Assembly (NCBI RefSeq): GCF_009647655.1
Contig: NZ_WJFD01000001.1
Coordinates: 1,736,001 to 1,800,000, forward strand
DNA: 64,000 nt
Reading direction: 5' to 3'
From: Chitinophaga sp. SYP-B3965
GTDB lineage: Bacteria > Bacteroidota > Bacteroidia > Chitinophagales > Chitinophagaceae
This document shows positions 17,873-28,021 of this stretch, in pieces. Made by a program: the position numbers and the translations under genes. Within the stretch, counting starts at the first letter, position 1. Each line of letters opens with the position of its first letter. The notes under the pieces were generated by a model. The model made no database searches. It had not been told where the DNA came from and was given only the letters and a program-made list of their open reading frames with translations.

Positions 17873-19476
17873 ATTTCTTTCTGTGTATTTGCAGCGTTAT
17901 GTTTCATGCGGATGCGCCAGAGCAATTCCTCCACGGAAACAATCTTTGTTCCTTCGTTGATCTTATCCTTCGCCCATTTTACAGGTGTTACGCCACGTTG
18001 ATGATCAAAGGCAGACCATGCATGTACGATAGTCCAGTCCAGCGAAGGGTGTTCGTTGATCCAGCCAGCTACTGCAGCAGGGCCTCCTGAGCCTTCTTTA
18101 TCGAGGTTCACCCATAACTGGTATTTGGCAGCAACAACGGGGATAGACATCCCCTTTTTGTTTTGGAACCAAAATGTTTGCCCATGGCCGCCGTTATATG
18201 GTGAGTATTGTACTGCGATCATGCCGGTGAGATCTTCTATCTCTTCCGCAAAGATCCTGTAGGCGGTTTGGGCCTTAGGGCTTGCCACATCTTTGCAGAT
18301 AAAACCAAACACTTTGGTGCCTGTTCTTTTCATTTCGATATTGATCATAGCAGCATACTGGCGAAGCAGTTTTTCCGGATCAGGCCTTGCGGCACCGAAG
18401 AGATCAGGATAGTAATAACCGCCGCCATACTCCACCACAGTGGTCCCTGCCGGCTGAGTCTTCACCAGCTGATCATATACATCCCGGGCGGCCATGGACA
18501 AATTGAGGATGCAGGTAGTGAAAGACATGGGTATTTCCTTATTATAAGGATTAGCCCAATAGTCTTTACTGTTCAGGAACCCGCCGAATGTCCATTGCAT
18601 ATTATCACCATCGCTCATTACAAAGGCGTGGTAGTTCTTTTCTTCTTTCCAGTTGATCTTTTCAGGATCTATGGTGCGCACTTTTTGCTGTTTCTCTGTA
18701 GAAGGAATGCTGAGTAACGAGAGGTTCATGCACCAGTCTGAGGCTGTGTTGATAAGCCCCCAGCGGGAACAGGGCGCAATGTGTTTAAACTCATCTCCCT
18801 TGTTCCATCCTATTACAGGAGAAAGTGGTTTTACCCAGCTGGCAATAGATTCAAATAGAGAATCCACACCATAATAGACCATGCTTTTATGGGCAATGGC
18901 ATAATCCCTGTTATTGGAGAATGCAGGGTTAGCTAATACCAGCAGATGAGGGTTCAGTTTCGATTGTAGTGATTTGAACTGTGTAGCGTTCAAAGTATCT
19001 TTAGAAGCATCATACAGCATTTTCAGGCCTGTATTCAATGCCATACCTTCTTGCGTTACATCTATCAGTATGCCTTTATACAAACCGGCATAAATGGTAG
19101 CCAGGTTGATGGAATTATCCCCTCTGCTGAAATCATACAGGATATATCCTTTGATGATGCCCTTTGCTTTATACCGGTCTACCAAAGCCCATACATCCAT
19201 TTCACCCAGCTCTTTTGCCTTTAATCTTTTTACCAGTGACTGATAAAAGACCTTATAATTCGGGTTGGTGGTGCTGATCCAAACACCTTCATTAGATGTA
19301 CCCTCATTCAGCGATTGTGCTGCCAGGCCTGCAACAGACTGAGCGAGGTTCATCTCGCGCATATCTGCTGCATGTTTTATCCTGGCGGTAACAATAGCTT
19401 TGGGGCTTTTCTGCATAGGCCACCAACTGGCCCTGGCAGGTATCCATAATATCAACAGGAATACGAATGCTCTCAT
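17869..19476 (-). CDS. GxGYxYP-domain protein, putative glycoside hydrolase
   Basis: A 535-residue exported protein. A short signal peptide (MRAFVFLLILWIPARA) precedes an N-terminal domain (about 50-230) and a C-terminal domain with the name-giving motif GGGYYYP at about residue 350, preceded by MSDGDNMQWTFGGF, whose acidic residues are candidates for catalysis or metal binding. Pfam describes GxGYxYP proteins as putative glycoside hydrolases found with sugar-related genes, but as far as I know no activity is proven. It is 3 bp after the first FAD oxidoreductase and overlaps the MFS gene by 4 nt, so it is a firm member of the operon and probably its only hydrolase candidate. Confidence 0.88.
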   Translation of the reverse strand: MRAFVFLLILWIPARASWWPMQKSPKAIVTARIKHAADMREMNLAQSVAGLAAQSLNEGTSNEGVWISTTNPNYKVFYQSLVKRLKAKELGEMDVWALVDRYKAKGIIKGYILYDFSRGDNSINLATIYAGLYKGILIDVTQEGMALNTGLKMLYDASKDTLNATQFKSLQSKLNPHLLVLANPAFSNNRDYAIAHKSMVYYGVDSLFESIASWVKPLSPVIGWNKGDEFKHIAPCSRWGLINTASDWCMNLSLLSIPSTEKQQKVRTIDPEKINWKEEKNYHAFVMSDGDNMQWTFGGFLNSKDYWANPYNKEIPMSFTTCILNLSMAARDVYDQLVKTQPAGTTVVEYGGGYYYPDLFGAARPDPEKLLRQYAAMINIEMKRTGTKVFGFICKDVASPKAQTAYRIFAEEIEDLTGMIAVQYSPYNGGHGQTFWFQNKKGMSIPVVAAKYQLWVNLDKEGSGGPAAVAGWINEHPSLDWTIVHAWSAFDHQRGVTPVKWAKDKINEGTKIVSVEELLWRIRMKHNAANTQKEI

Positions 19477-19479
19477 GTA

Positions 19480-21081
19480 TTAGTCTCTTAAGCTGGCTGG
19501 CAGATCACTGACAGCTTTTATTTTTGATGACAGTTTAGCGCCTTGTGCTATCAGTTTATTGCCCAATACTTTTGTATCTACATCCTGCACAGCTTTATTC
19601 TCTTTCACCGCTAACACGGCAGCGGCGCCTGCTGCCTGCCCCATGATCATATACTGCGGCTCCATCCGGATGCTGGCGTATACCACATGGCTTACGGAGA
19701 TACATACCGTTACCAGTAAGTTGGATACTTCTTTTTTCTTAGGCAATAACGCGCGGTAAGGGATCTGGTAAGGAATGTGTTTCATCCTTTCCGGTTCTGT
19801 GCGTTGCGTGCCGCCTTCATATTTCAGGATGCCTTTTTCATCTGCATAACCCTGTACGCGGTGCACATCCAGCCCATAAGAACCTAAACCAATGGGGTCA
19901 GGCTTCTGCAATTCCTCCACTACATCCCGCTGGATCATCACCCAGTCTCCCGTCATGCGGCGTGCTTCGCGCACATACAGTTCATAGGGCCAGTTCTTAT
20001 TATCCTTAAATTCATCTTTCGATAAACCATATTCATTGATGCCATTCCGGTATGCTTCCGGTAAACGCGGATCGTTGGCCAGGAAATACATGTAACCTTG
20101 TACATACTCAATATGGTCCTGCCAGATCTCTGCTCTTCTTTTGTAAGAGCCGTCCGGGTAATCCCAGTTACCGCCAATGTAATCCGCTGTGTTCAGATCT
20201 ACTTTTCCATTGGGCACTTTTCCGGGACCGGGGAACATCTTTTTAGCAGCAGAATCTGCACCCAATGTTTTAATAGCATCCAGTGTAGACTGGTACAGCT
20301 CTATATAACGGGCCGGATCATAATTAGCCGGTTTAGGATAAGGTACCTTGTTGTTCTTTTCATTGGTGAGAGAGAGCCTGAAATTATATGCTTGTGTTTT
20401 CCTGTCGCCATCTCCTACTGCACCCGGGCGTTTGGCCAGGATGCCGGGTAGTAATTTACCTTTTTCATCGTACGCGCTTCTGTGGCCGGAGCCTTCCCTG
20501 ATACCGGCAGAATATTCATTATACAGGCTTTGTGCTTCCCGGCCTACAGTGTAGCTGGCACCGGAAAAAGCCATCAGGTCTCCTTCATAGCTGGCATCAA
20601 TAAATACCTTGCCTTCAAAGGAAGCACCATTCTCCATGACGATAGTTGCGATCTTACCTGCTTTCATTTTCACACCACCTTTTTCTTTCAGCCGGTGCTT
20701 CAGGAAAACGGTCACTTTTGCTTCCCTCACCATATCGTTCAACGCTTTTTCCGCCACCTGTGGTTCCGGGAACCATGCCAGCGTATCCGTTAAACCATAA
20801 TATTTTCCACAGCGGTAATACAATTCTTTCGCATACCCTCCTATTACTTCCTTACGGCCAAGGTCTGTAGCGGAAAGACCGCCCGTTACCATGCCACCCA
20901 AGTGTTGTTTCGGTTCTATCAATGCTACGCTGAGGCCATCGCGGGCGGCGGTGATGGCAGCCATTACACCGGATGCAGTACCGCCATATACCACTACATC
21001 ATACTGTTTACCAGTTTGTGCCTGGGCAAAAAATGGCAGCATGACCAATATGGCCAGTCTCAATAAAGTCCTTCTTTTCAT
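19480..21081 (-). CDS. FAD-dependent oxidoreductase without C-terminal extension
   Basis: A 533-residue exported flavoprotein and a paralogue of the gene at 14676-16661. The signal peptide (1-22, ending FFAQAQ) is followed by the FAD-binding YGGTASG at 32-38 and [44 protein letters not shown] and [19 protein letters not shown] match the same blocks in the paralogue. It lacks the golvesin-like C-terminal domain. It starts 1 bp after the SusD stop and ends 3 bp before the GxGYxYP gene, so it is translated with them. It probably oxidises a sugar hydroxyl in the periplasm; the electron acceptor is unknown. Confidence 0.9.
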   Translation of the reverse strand: MKRRTLLRLAILVMLPFFAQAQTGKQYDVVVYGGTASGVMAAITAARDGLSVALIEPKQHLGGMVTGGLSATDLGRKEVIGGYAKELYYRCGKYYGLTDTLAWFPEPQVAEKALNDMVREAKVTVFLKHRLKEKGGVKMKAGKIATIVMENGASFEGKVFIDASYEGDLMAFSGASYTVGREAQSLYNEYSAGIREGSGHRSAYDEKGKLLPGILAKRPGAVGDGDRKTQAYNFRLSLTNEKNNKVPYPKPANYDPARYIELYQSTLDAIKTLGADSAAKKMFPGPGKVPNGKVDLNTADYIGGNWDYPDGSYKRRAEIWQDHIEYVQGYMYFLANDPRLPEAYRNGINEYGLSKDEFKDNKNWPYELYVREARRMTGDWVMIQRDVVEELQKPDPIGLGSYGLDVHRVQGYADEKGILKYEGGTQRTEPERMKHIPYQIPYRALLPKKKEVSNLLVTVCISVSHVVYASIRMEPQYMIMGQAAGAAAVLAVKENKAVQDVDTKVLGNKLIAQGAKLSSKIKAVSDLPASLRD

Positions 21082-21082
21082 A

Positions 21083-22759
21083 TTAGTAATTCGGGTTTTG
21101 TTTAAAGTTTGCTTTGTTAGTTGAGAGGTCTAATTCAGATTGTGGTATAGGGAATAAATAATTTTTCTCCGGATCAAAGCTCGTGCTGGTATTCACGATC
21201 TTTGTATCAGTGGGAGACCTTGTAAGCGCCAGGAATGTTTCAAACTTTCCGGTGCGTGCCAGATCAAACCAGCGTTGGAATTCAAAGCAGAGTTCCCTTG
21301 CGCGTTCCATTAATATTTCGTCTATGGTAATATTGGCGGCCGTGTAGTTTTTGAAGGTGGGTGTTGTTGCTTCCGTTACCGGCGTTCCATTCGCATTCAG
21401 CCCGCGGGCACGTTGCCTCACCCTGTTGATGGCAGAAAGCCCTTCTGCAGAGATCACCCCATTCTTTTTATAATCCGCTTCTGCAAACATGAGCAATACA
21501 TCTGCAAAACGAAGTACGATCACATTATTTGGACAATTGGAATAGAGGTATTGCGAAGTAGTGTTCCAGGAATTGCCCCACCTGTATTTCGTTACACCAC
21601 AGCGGCCCATAATGGTTTGGTTATAGGAATCCGGGGTGTAAGGGCTGGTCCAGTTATACGTTAATTTAGAAGGGGCATTATTGGCCACATTGATCATGGA
21701 ATCTGTGAGGTTCCACACCCTTCTTTTATCATAATCCGGGTCCTTCAGTGCTTTTTTGTAGTAGGTATAGAACTTGGGCACGTACACCAGGTTGGTAACA
21801 CCTGCCATCGAGTTGGTATAATATAGCGGGTTACCGTTCACGGTGCCTCCGGTATAAGGCATGCCATACTCTTTGGTCCATTGTGTACCATAAGGCACTA
21901 CGGAACTGAATTGTAATTCAAAGAGTGATTCTATGTTCACGTTCTTGTTCTCTATCTTAAACACATCCCCATACACCGGCAGCAGGTCTGCACCACTATT
22001 GTCTTTCACATCTTTTAATACTTCCCATGCTTTGGTGTACAGGTCTGAAGCGAGGTCCTGGTAACCAGGTACCTTACCTGCTTCTTTCGCGGAGGCCATG
22101 GTAAGGTATACTTTACCCAGGAGGGTTTTAGCCGCCCACTGGTTAGCATGGCCGTTGTTTGTTTTATTACGTGTGAGTATGTTTTCCTTTGCAGCAAATT
22201 CGAGGTCTGCCAGGATAAAATCATAGACATCTTTAATGGGCCTTCTGGGCAGGCCATAATCAAACTTACCGGTGATAGGCTGTTCTATCATGGGGACCTC
22301 TCCGAAAGCCTGCACGAGCCGGAAATACACGAAAGCGCGGATGAAACGGGCTTCCCCGGTGATCTCATTACGGTCTGCTTCTGTGATGGTTTGTACTTTA
22401 GCGGCAGCGGCAATGATCGTGTTTGCCCTTGCTGCTATCTCGTAATGCCTGATCCAGTATTCGTAAACAGATCCTTCGCTGACGGAGAAAGTATAGCGGT
22501 CGAAATTGAATCGTACGCCGGAGGTACCTTTGAACATGGCTTCATCTGTGCCAAGCTCTGTCATGAACAGCGGCGTGTTGGTATATACGCCAAAGAGGTC
22601 TTTAGCGGAAGAATACATGCCTACGATGCCTGCATCCAGTGTAGTTTTATCTACAAAAAAGTTATCTGTGGTGTATTGTGTTTCCGGTTTCTCTTCCAGG
22701 AACTTCTCGCAGGAAGAAAGTAACAGGAGCGCGAGTATAAGATAGGTTGCTGATCTCAT
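21083..22759 (-). CDS. SusD/RagB-family outer-membrane lipoprotein
   Basis: A 558-residue SusD-like surface protein. Starting at 22759 gives a clear lipoprotein signal ([17 protein letters not shown]) with Cys at residue 17 and the typical [12 protein letters not shown] that follows. [21 protein letters not shown] marks the helical TPR-like core. The C-terminus has [21 protein letters not shown] and ends in [15 protein letters not shown], both hallmarks of the family. It follows the SusC stop by 7 bp and precedes the FAD oxidoreductase by 1 bp. Its job is to bind the substrate on the surface and act as the lid of the SusC channel. Confidence 0.95.
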   Translation of the reverse strand: MRSATYLILALLLLSSCEKFLEEKPETQYTTDNFFVDKTTLDAGIVGMYSSAKDLFGVYTNTPLFMTELGTDEAMFKGTSGVRFNFDRYTFSVSEGSVYEYWIRHYEIAARANTIIAAAAKVQTITEADRNEITGEARFIRAFVYFRLVQAFGEVPMIEQPITGKFDYGLPRRPIKDVYDFILADLEFAAKENILTRNKTNNGHANQWAAKTLLGKVYLTMASAKEAGKVPGYQDLASDLYTKAWEVLKDVKDNSGADLLPVYGDVFKIENKNVNIESLFELQFSSVVPYGTQWTKEYGMPYTGGTVNGNPLYYTNSMAGVTNLVYVPKFYTYYKKALKDPDYDKRRVWNLTDSMINVANNAPSKLTYNWTSPYTPDSYNQTIMGRCGVTKYRWGNSWNTTSQYLYSNCPNNVIVLRFADVLLMFAEADYKKNGVISAEGLSAINRVRQRARGLNANGTPVTEATTPTFKNYTAANITIDEILMERARELCFEFQRWFDLARTGKFETFLALTRSPTDTKIVNTSTSFDPEKNYLFPIPQSELDLSTNKANFKQNPNY

Positions 22760-22766
22760 AATTAAT

Positions 22767-25700
22767 TTAGAATTGAGCTTTAAAACCAAATGAGAATACC
22801 CTTGAACGTGGATAGGATGCAAAATCAAGTGATGGCATCAGATCGCCGAAGCCACCCTGCCGTGTATTCACTTCAGGATCGTAACCGGAATATTTTGTGC
22901 TGATCAGCAGATTTTTGCCGCTCAAGAAAAGCGTGAATGCACCCCACCTGCGGGCAGGAAAATCATAAGAGAGGGTTACATCACTCAGGCGTACAAAACT
23001 GCCGTCTTCTATCCAGTCTGATAACATCAGCAGTTCTTCCGGACTGCCCGGCATGCGGTAGGTATTATTGGGATTTCCTTTCTCCACCAGGGCGCCGCTA
23101 TTCATGTCGTATAAAGAAGGCCACCAGCTGCTGGCGGAGCCGCTGGACATATTATTATCACTTCTGCCTGCTTCCAGCGCTACCCTGTTGGCATTATACA
23201 GTTTGTTGCCGTAGCTGTATTGCACCACAATGTTGAGATCAAAACCTTTATAGCGGAAGGTGTTAGTAAGGCCACCGGAAAAGGCGGGCTGGCCCTGTCC
23301 TAAGATGACACGGTCATTTGCATTGATGATCTTGTCTCCGTTCTGATCAATAAATTTCCGTGTACCCGGGCGTATTTTACTGATGGCTTGTCCGTTGATC
23401 ACCGTTAAGCCGGATGCATCTATCTCTGCCTGGTTTTGAAAGATGCCGTTCGTTTCGTAACCAAACCATTGGCCGATAGGTTGCCCGTTGCGGATAATAG
23501 CAGTGGTGCCGATACCTGATACTACGGCGGGATCAAGACTCAGGTCCGGACCTATTTCAATGGCTTTGCTCCGGTTGAAACCAATGTTCGCATCTATGTT
23601 CCAGCCGAATTCTTTCCGGGTGATGAGGCGTGCGCTTACGTTCACTTCCAGACCGCTGTTCTGTATGGAACCGAGATTGGTCCAGGAACTTCTGTAACCG
23701 CTGTACCCCGGTGTTACCTGGCGGATCAGCAGGTCCTTCGTTCTCTTCACGTACCAGTCTGCCGTGATGCTCACCTGGTCGTTCCATAACCCAAGGTCTA
23801 CACCGCCATTGAACTGTGTCGTGGTTTCCCATTTCAGATCTGCGTTCTCCGGTCTTTCCACCACTACACCATAGTCTGGTGTAGTGCCATCCATCGGCGA
23901 AAAATAATTAGCGATCGTAGATAAAGTGAGATAGGAAGGAATGGACGTGTTACCACTCTGACCAAGGCTGGCACGGAATTTCAGGTTGCTCACCGCATGT
24001 ACATTACGCAGAAACTTTTCTTCCGAGGCTCTCCATGCAACAGCTGCAGAAGGGAAATAACCCCATTTATTATTCCTGGAAAAACGGGAAGATCCATCAC
24101 CGCGCATGGTTAACGTGGCCATGTATCTTTCTTTATAATTGTATTCGGCTCTTCCGAGAAAAGAGGCCATGGCCCATTTGGTAATGCTATAGGTAGGGAT
24201 AACAGGAACAGTACCATTTCCCAGGCCGTATGGCCCCAGGATCTCTATATCATAATGCTGGTTTTCTGCTGTAATGATGCTGTTCTTATTCGTTTCGAAT
24301 ATGGCACCGCCCATTACATTAAAACTATGGTCCTTACCCACTTTCCCTTTATAGTATAAGAGGTTCTCATTCATGAACCGGGTGATGGCTCCGCGGGCCA
24401 GCACTGCGCGCCCGCCAAACTTGGCACCTGCAGAAGTATATTTGGGATAATAGGCGTCTGTATTAGTGTTGTTAGTAGAATAATTTCCGGTTGTTCTGAA
24501 AGTGAAATTCTTGCTGATGGTCCAATCCAGCGCCAGGCGTGTGATCCATTCTGTATTGTAACGACTGTTGGTTACTTTCTGCGCCAGTGAATAAGGGTTG
24601 GTAGTGATGTATCCGTCTACCCCTTCGTTATCCTCTACATCTGAAAAAGTAAGTGGTTTAACTGGCGGCTGGTGAAACATGCTGGTGATCACATTATTGG
24701 AGGCCACGCCGCCATTCATGGAACCCGTTATATAACCATCTATCTCTGTGCGGCTGGTGGAGATATTACTGGTAAGGTTTACGGAAGGCGCCAGTTTCTG
24801 CTGAAAATTAAAACGCCCGTTATACCTATTATAACCGCTGTACACGATCAATCCGCCCTGGTCCAGGTAACCGCCGCTAAAGGAGAATTTGGTATCCTTT
24901 GAACCGCCTGAAACGTTAATGCGGTATTCCTGTATGGCGCTGTTCTGGAACATGGCATTTTGCCAATCCGTGTTAATGGAATCCGGGCTGTTATATTTTT
25001 GCCAGTCGTGGTATGTGTTATCCGTGCCTACGCCCCAGAAACCGCCCGGTGTGCCCAGTGGAGAATCTCTGTAGTAAGTATACCCCACCAGTGATGCAGC
25101 GGGCTTATTGGGGTCTGTGGCATCTGCCGGTGTATAGGTATAAGACGAAGCGAGGAAACGCGCATGCGCATATTGTGAAGCATCCATCAAACCTACCAGG
25201 TGGCCCGGTTTCTGGAAACCGGTGTTGGCATATAATTCCAACCTGGTTTTCCCTGCTTTACCGGTTTTGGTGGTGATCATGATCACGCCATTCGCGCCAC
25301 GTGCACCATAGATGGCCGTACCGGATGCATCTTTTAGTATTTCAATAGATTCAATATCACCGGGGTTGATGTTATTGGCATCATCCTGCATCACGCCATC
25401 AATCACATACAAGGGCGTGCTGCCGCCGCTGATAGAGCTGGCGCCACGGATGCGGATGGTGCTCTCAGAGCCGGGTGTACCATCATTCTGCGTGATCTGC
25501 ACACCTGCTGCTTTACCTTTCATGGCATCTGCCAGGGAGAATAATGTCCGCTCAGACATCGCCTCTTTGTTAATGGAAGACACAGACGCTGTAACATCTT
25601 TCTTTCTTACAGAACCGTATCCTATCACTACTACATCATTTAACGTAGAACCTTCTCCGGTAAGGTTAATGTTAATCACCGTCCGATCCTTTATCAGTAC

Positions 25701-26246
25701 TTCCCTGCTTTGAAAACCGATGAAAGATACCTCCAGCGTACCTTTCCCCCTGGTGGGATCTGGTATGCTGAATACCCCGTTCTCATTGGTCACCGTCCCT
25801 TTATCTGTTCCCTTTAATTTGATGGAAGCTCCTGGAAGCCCCTCCCCTTTGAGATCCGTTATTTTTCCTTTTATAGATACAATGGATGAATCAATTGGTT
25901 TGGACGGGCTGGGTAGGCTGTCCGGAGAGGCGTCCTCCTTTTTTCTGATGTGGATGATCTTGTCTTTTTCCCGCCAGGTGAACTTCTCTCCCAGCACGGT
26001 TTTCAATACCTCCTGCACTGTGGCGTCCTTCATGTTCACCGTCACCTTTTGCTGATCATTGATCTGCTGGTTGCTATAGAACAGGTCGTACCCTGTTTTG
26101 GCGGTGATCTGGTTAAAGACCTCTTTTAAGGTTACATTCCTGACCTGCAGGGAGAGCTTTTCCGGCAGTGCCTGGGCACGCGCGGAGAAAGACATGATAC
26201 ATAGTAAAATAAAAACAAGTAAGGGACGTGGTGCGTTACCCGGCAT
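22767..26246 (-). CDS. SusC/RagA-type TonB-dependent receptor with STN domain
   Basis: A 1159-residue outer-membrane receptor and the first gene of the operon that runs to 14676. After a signal peptide (1 to about 25, ending FSARAQ) come an STN domain (about 28-105, with KLSLQVRNVTLKEVFNQI), a carboxypeptidase-regulatory-like domain (about 125-200), the plug with NDVVVIGYGSVRKKDVTAS and the SusC signature YGARGANGVIMITTKTGKAG, and the barrel ending in VFSFGFKAQF. The STN domain and the divergent sigma/FecR pair 127 bp away imply that substrate binding induces this operon. Confidence 0.96.
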   Translation of the reverse strand: MPGNAPRPLLVFILLCIMSFSARAQALPEKLSLQVRNVTLKEVFNQITAKTGYDLFYSNQQINDQQKVTVNMKDATVQEVLKTVLGEKFTWREKDKIIHIRKKEDASPDSLPSPSKPIDSSIVSIKGKITDLKGEGLPGASIKLKGTDKGTVTNENGVFSIPDPTRGKGTLEVSFIGFQSREVLIKDRTVININLTGEGSTLNDVVVIGYGSVRKKDVTASVSSINKEAMSERTLFSLADAMKGKAAGVQITQNDGTPGSESTIRIRGASSISGGSTPLYVIDGVMQDDANNINPGDIESIEILKDASGTAIYGARGANGVIMITTKTGKAGKTRLELYANTGFQKPGHLVGLMDASQYAHARFLASSYTYTPADATDPNKPAASLVGYTYYRDSPLGTPGGFWGVGTDNTYHDWQKYNSPDSINTDWQNAMFQNSAIQEYRINVSGGSKDTKFSFSGGYLDQGGLIVYSGYNRYNGRFNFQQKLAPSVNLTSNISTSRTEIDGYITGSMNGGVASNNVITSMFHQPPVKPLTFSDVEDNEGVDGYITTNPYSLAQKVTNSRYNTEWITRLALDWTISKNFTFRTTGNYSTNNTNTDAYYPKYTSAGAKFGGRAVLARGAITRFMNENLLYYKGKVGKDHSFNVMGGAIFETNKNSIITAENQHYDIEILGPYGLGNGTVPVIPTYSITKWAMASFLGRAEYNYKERYMATLTMRGDGSSRFSRNNKWGYFPSAAVAWRASEEKFLRNVHAVSNLKFRASLGQSGNTSIPSYLTLSTIANYFSPMDGTTPDYGVVVERPENADLKWETTTQFNGGVDLGLWNDQVSITADWYVKRTKDLLIRQVTPGYSGYRSSWTNLGSIQNSGLEVNVSARLITRKEFGWNIDANIGFNRSKAIEIGPDLSLDPAVVSGIGTTAIIRNGQPIGQWFGYETNGIFQNQAEIDASGLTVINGQAISKIRPGTRKFIDQNGDKIINANDRVILGQGQPAFSGGLTNTFRYKGFDLNIVVQYSYGNKLYNANRVALEAGRSDNNMSSGSASSWWPSLYDMNSGALVEKGNPNNTYRMPGSPEELLMLSDWIEDGSFVRLSDVTLSYDFPARRWGAFTLFLSGKNLLISTKYSGYDPEVNTRQGGFGDLMPSLDFASYPRSRVFSFGFKAQF

Positions 26247-26346
26247 AAACGATCAATTTTTCAAGTACGTGAAATATGAGCTATAGACAACAGAGGTACA
26301 AAAGGGGTGACAATTTTTTGTTACGATTTTCAAGATTTTTTTTATT

Positions 26347-26354
26347 TAGGTTTG
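26347..26354 (+). promoter_or_regulatory. Probable -7 element for the sigma/FecR pair
   Basis: TAGGTTTG matches the Bacteroidetes -7 consensus TAnnTTTG and lies 18 bp before the sigma start. No TTTG occurs at the ideal 19-21 nt upstream (the nearest, near 26317, is about 26 nt away), so confidence is moderate. Confidence 0.45.
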
Positions 26355-26372
26355 CAGAACTGATTCCACCAT

Positions 26373-26873
26373 ATGTCCAACCAGGATCCGAATGCATTTA
26401 GCGAAATATTTTCCACCCATTACAGGAGGCTTGTAATGGAGGCTTTTTATTTGCTTCGTGATGAACAGGAAGCAAAGGATGTGGTGCAGGAGATCTTTAT
26501 TGATCTGTGGCATAAACATGACATAGCAGAGATCGTATCAGTGAAAGCTTACCTCACCCAAAGTGTTCGCAACCGTTGCCTCAATTTACTGAAGGCCAGC
26601 AAAAGCCGGGAGCAGAAAGAAATAGGTTATCAGTATTCCTTGTCCGCCCTGGTGAAAGAAACGGAAGAAGAAGACCCCGCAACGCTGCAGCGAACGGAAA
26701 ATTTGTTACAGGCCATACGGAACCTGCCCCCTAAAACAGCCAGGATATTCCAGTTATACTATATGGAGAAGAAGAGCCGCAATGATGTGGCCATGGAAGT
26801 AGGCGTGAGCATTAATACGGTGAAAACCGTTTTATCCCGTGCCCTGAAGTTTTTAAGAGGAAAAATACACTGA
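26373..26873 (+). CDS. ECF sigma-70 factor (FecI-like, Bacteroidetes type)
   Basis: A 166-residue sigma factor. Region 2 shows RDEQEAKDVVQEIFIDLWHKH (about 35-55) and region 4 shows LPPKTARIFQLYYMEKKSR followed by VAMEVGVSINTVKTVLSRAL (about 110-155). It is divergent from the SusC operon and followed 41 bp later by its FecR partner. By family knowledge it drives the neighbouring SusC promoter; the shared intergenic region of 126 bp would hold both promoters. Confidence 0.93.
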   Translation: MSNQDPNAFSEIFSTHYRRLVMEAFYLLRDEQEAKDVVQEIFIDLWHKHDIAEIVSVKAYLTQSVRNRCLNLLKASKSREQKEIGYQYSLSALVKETEEEDPATLQRTENLLQAIRNLPPKTARIFQLYYMEKKSRNDVAMEVGVSINTVKTVLSRALKFLRGKIH

Positions 26874-26914
26874 TCTGTCACCCGGTTGCCGGATTAATAG
26901 TCTAATAAGAAGAT

Positions 26915-28021
26915 ATGAAGCACAACGTTGAAGAAATAAGGAGCCTGATGATAGAAAAGCTGGACAATCAGATTGGTCCGGAAGATGAGCTGCTGCTACA
27001 GCGGCTCATTACGGAGGATAAACGTGTGCAGGAACTATGGGATGAAATGCAGGCTCTCTTTGTTTCAGGAGATGGTTTGCAGGTGATGGAGCGGCTGAAT
27101 ACCGGGCAAGAATGGGAGTCATTACAACAACAACTGAAACGATCAAAGAGAAGAAGATATATAGGATTTGCTTCCGCCGCAGCAGCAGCTGTTGTGGGCT
27201 TATTAGTCTATTTCAATTTACAGAAAGCAGCCCCTGCTGTTATATCAGTGGCTCCTAAATCCGTGCTCCTGAAAATGGATAACGGTGAAACGATCGATCT
27301 TTCTGCAGCCGGGCATGAGGCGATTGTTGCAGGAGATGCGAAATTGCATAATAACGGGAAGGTATTAAGTTATGAAGGTGGCCAGAGCACACAATGGAGC
27401 ACCATCACTGTACCTGCCGGCATGGATTACCAGGTAAGGCTTTCAGACAGTTCCACCTTATGGCTGAACTCCGCTACTACCGCACGGTTCCCTGTTCATT
27501 TCACGGGTGATACACGGGAGATAGAAGTGAATGGAGAAGCTTACCTGCAAGTGGCCAAAGATGCTGCCAGGCCATTTATTGTGCACCTGCCTGGTGCAGA
27601 TGTGCATGTATTGGGCACTGCTTTCAATATCAATTCCTATGATCCGGGTGTGGTGAAAGTAGCGCTGGTGGAAGGTGGTGTTAATATGCGCACGCCTACA
27701 GAAACAGTGGGGTTGAAACCGGGGTTCCAGGGCATGGTTTCAACGGGTGAAACGATACAGGTGCAGGCATTTGAAGAGCGCAGGGTGCTCTCCTGGATGA
27801 AGGGACAATATGTGTTCTATAATACGCCGGTGCTGGAGATCTCTCAGATCCTGCAGCGTTGTTATGATATGGAAGTGGTATTTGATAATGAGACTGTGGG
27901 TAAGAAATGTTTTACCGGGATCATTAAGAAACAGCAGCCCTTGCAGGAGTTCTTAGATAACCTCACGGCTACTGCGGAGGTGAATTATTATTTTAAGGGA
28001 AGGGTGTTGCATTTTAAGTGA
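26915..28021 (+). CDS. FecR-type anti-sigma factor
   Basis: A 368-residue single-pass regulator. The N-terminal cytoplasmic part (1-80) would bind the sigma factor; a membrane segment lies at about 82-101 (YIGFASAAAAAVVGLLVYF); the FecR domain follows with WLNSATTARFP and GEAYLQVA and the motif LGTAFNINSY; the C-terminal DUF4974 domain runs to the end. It is downstream of its sigma factor and would sense the STN domain of the divergent SusC. Its last base abuts the stop codon of the convergent metalloprotease gene with no gap. Confidence 0.93.
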   Translation: MKHNVEEIRSLMIEKLDNQIGPEDELLLQRLITEDKRVQELWDEMQALFVSGDGLQVMERLNTGQEWESLQQQLKRSKRRRYIGFASAAAAAVVGLLVYFNLQKAAPAVISVAPKSVLLKMDNGETIDLSAAGHEAIVAGDAKLHNNGKVLSYEGGQSTQWSTITVPAGMDYQVRLSDSSTLWLNSATTARFPVHFTGDTREIEVNGEAYLQVAKDAARPFIVHLPGADVHVLGTAFNINSYDPGVVKVALVEGGVNMRTPTETVGLKPGFQGMVSTGETIQVQAFEERRVLSWMKGQYVFYNTPVLEISQILQRCYDMEVVFDNETVGKKCFTGIIKKQQPLQEFLDNLTATAEVNYYFKGRVLHFK

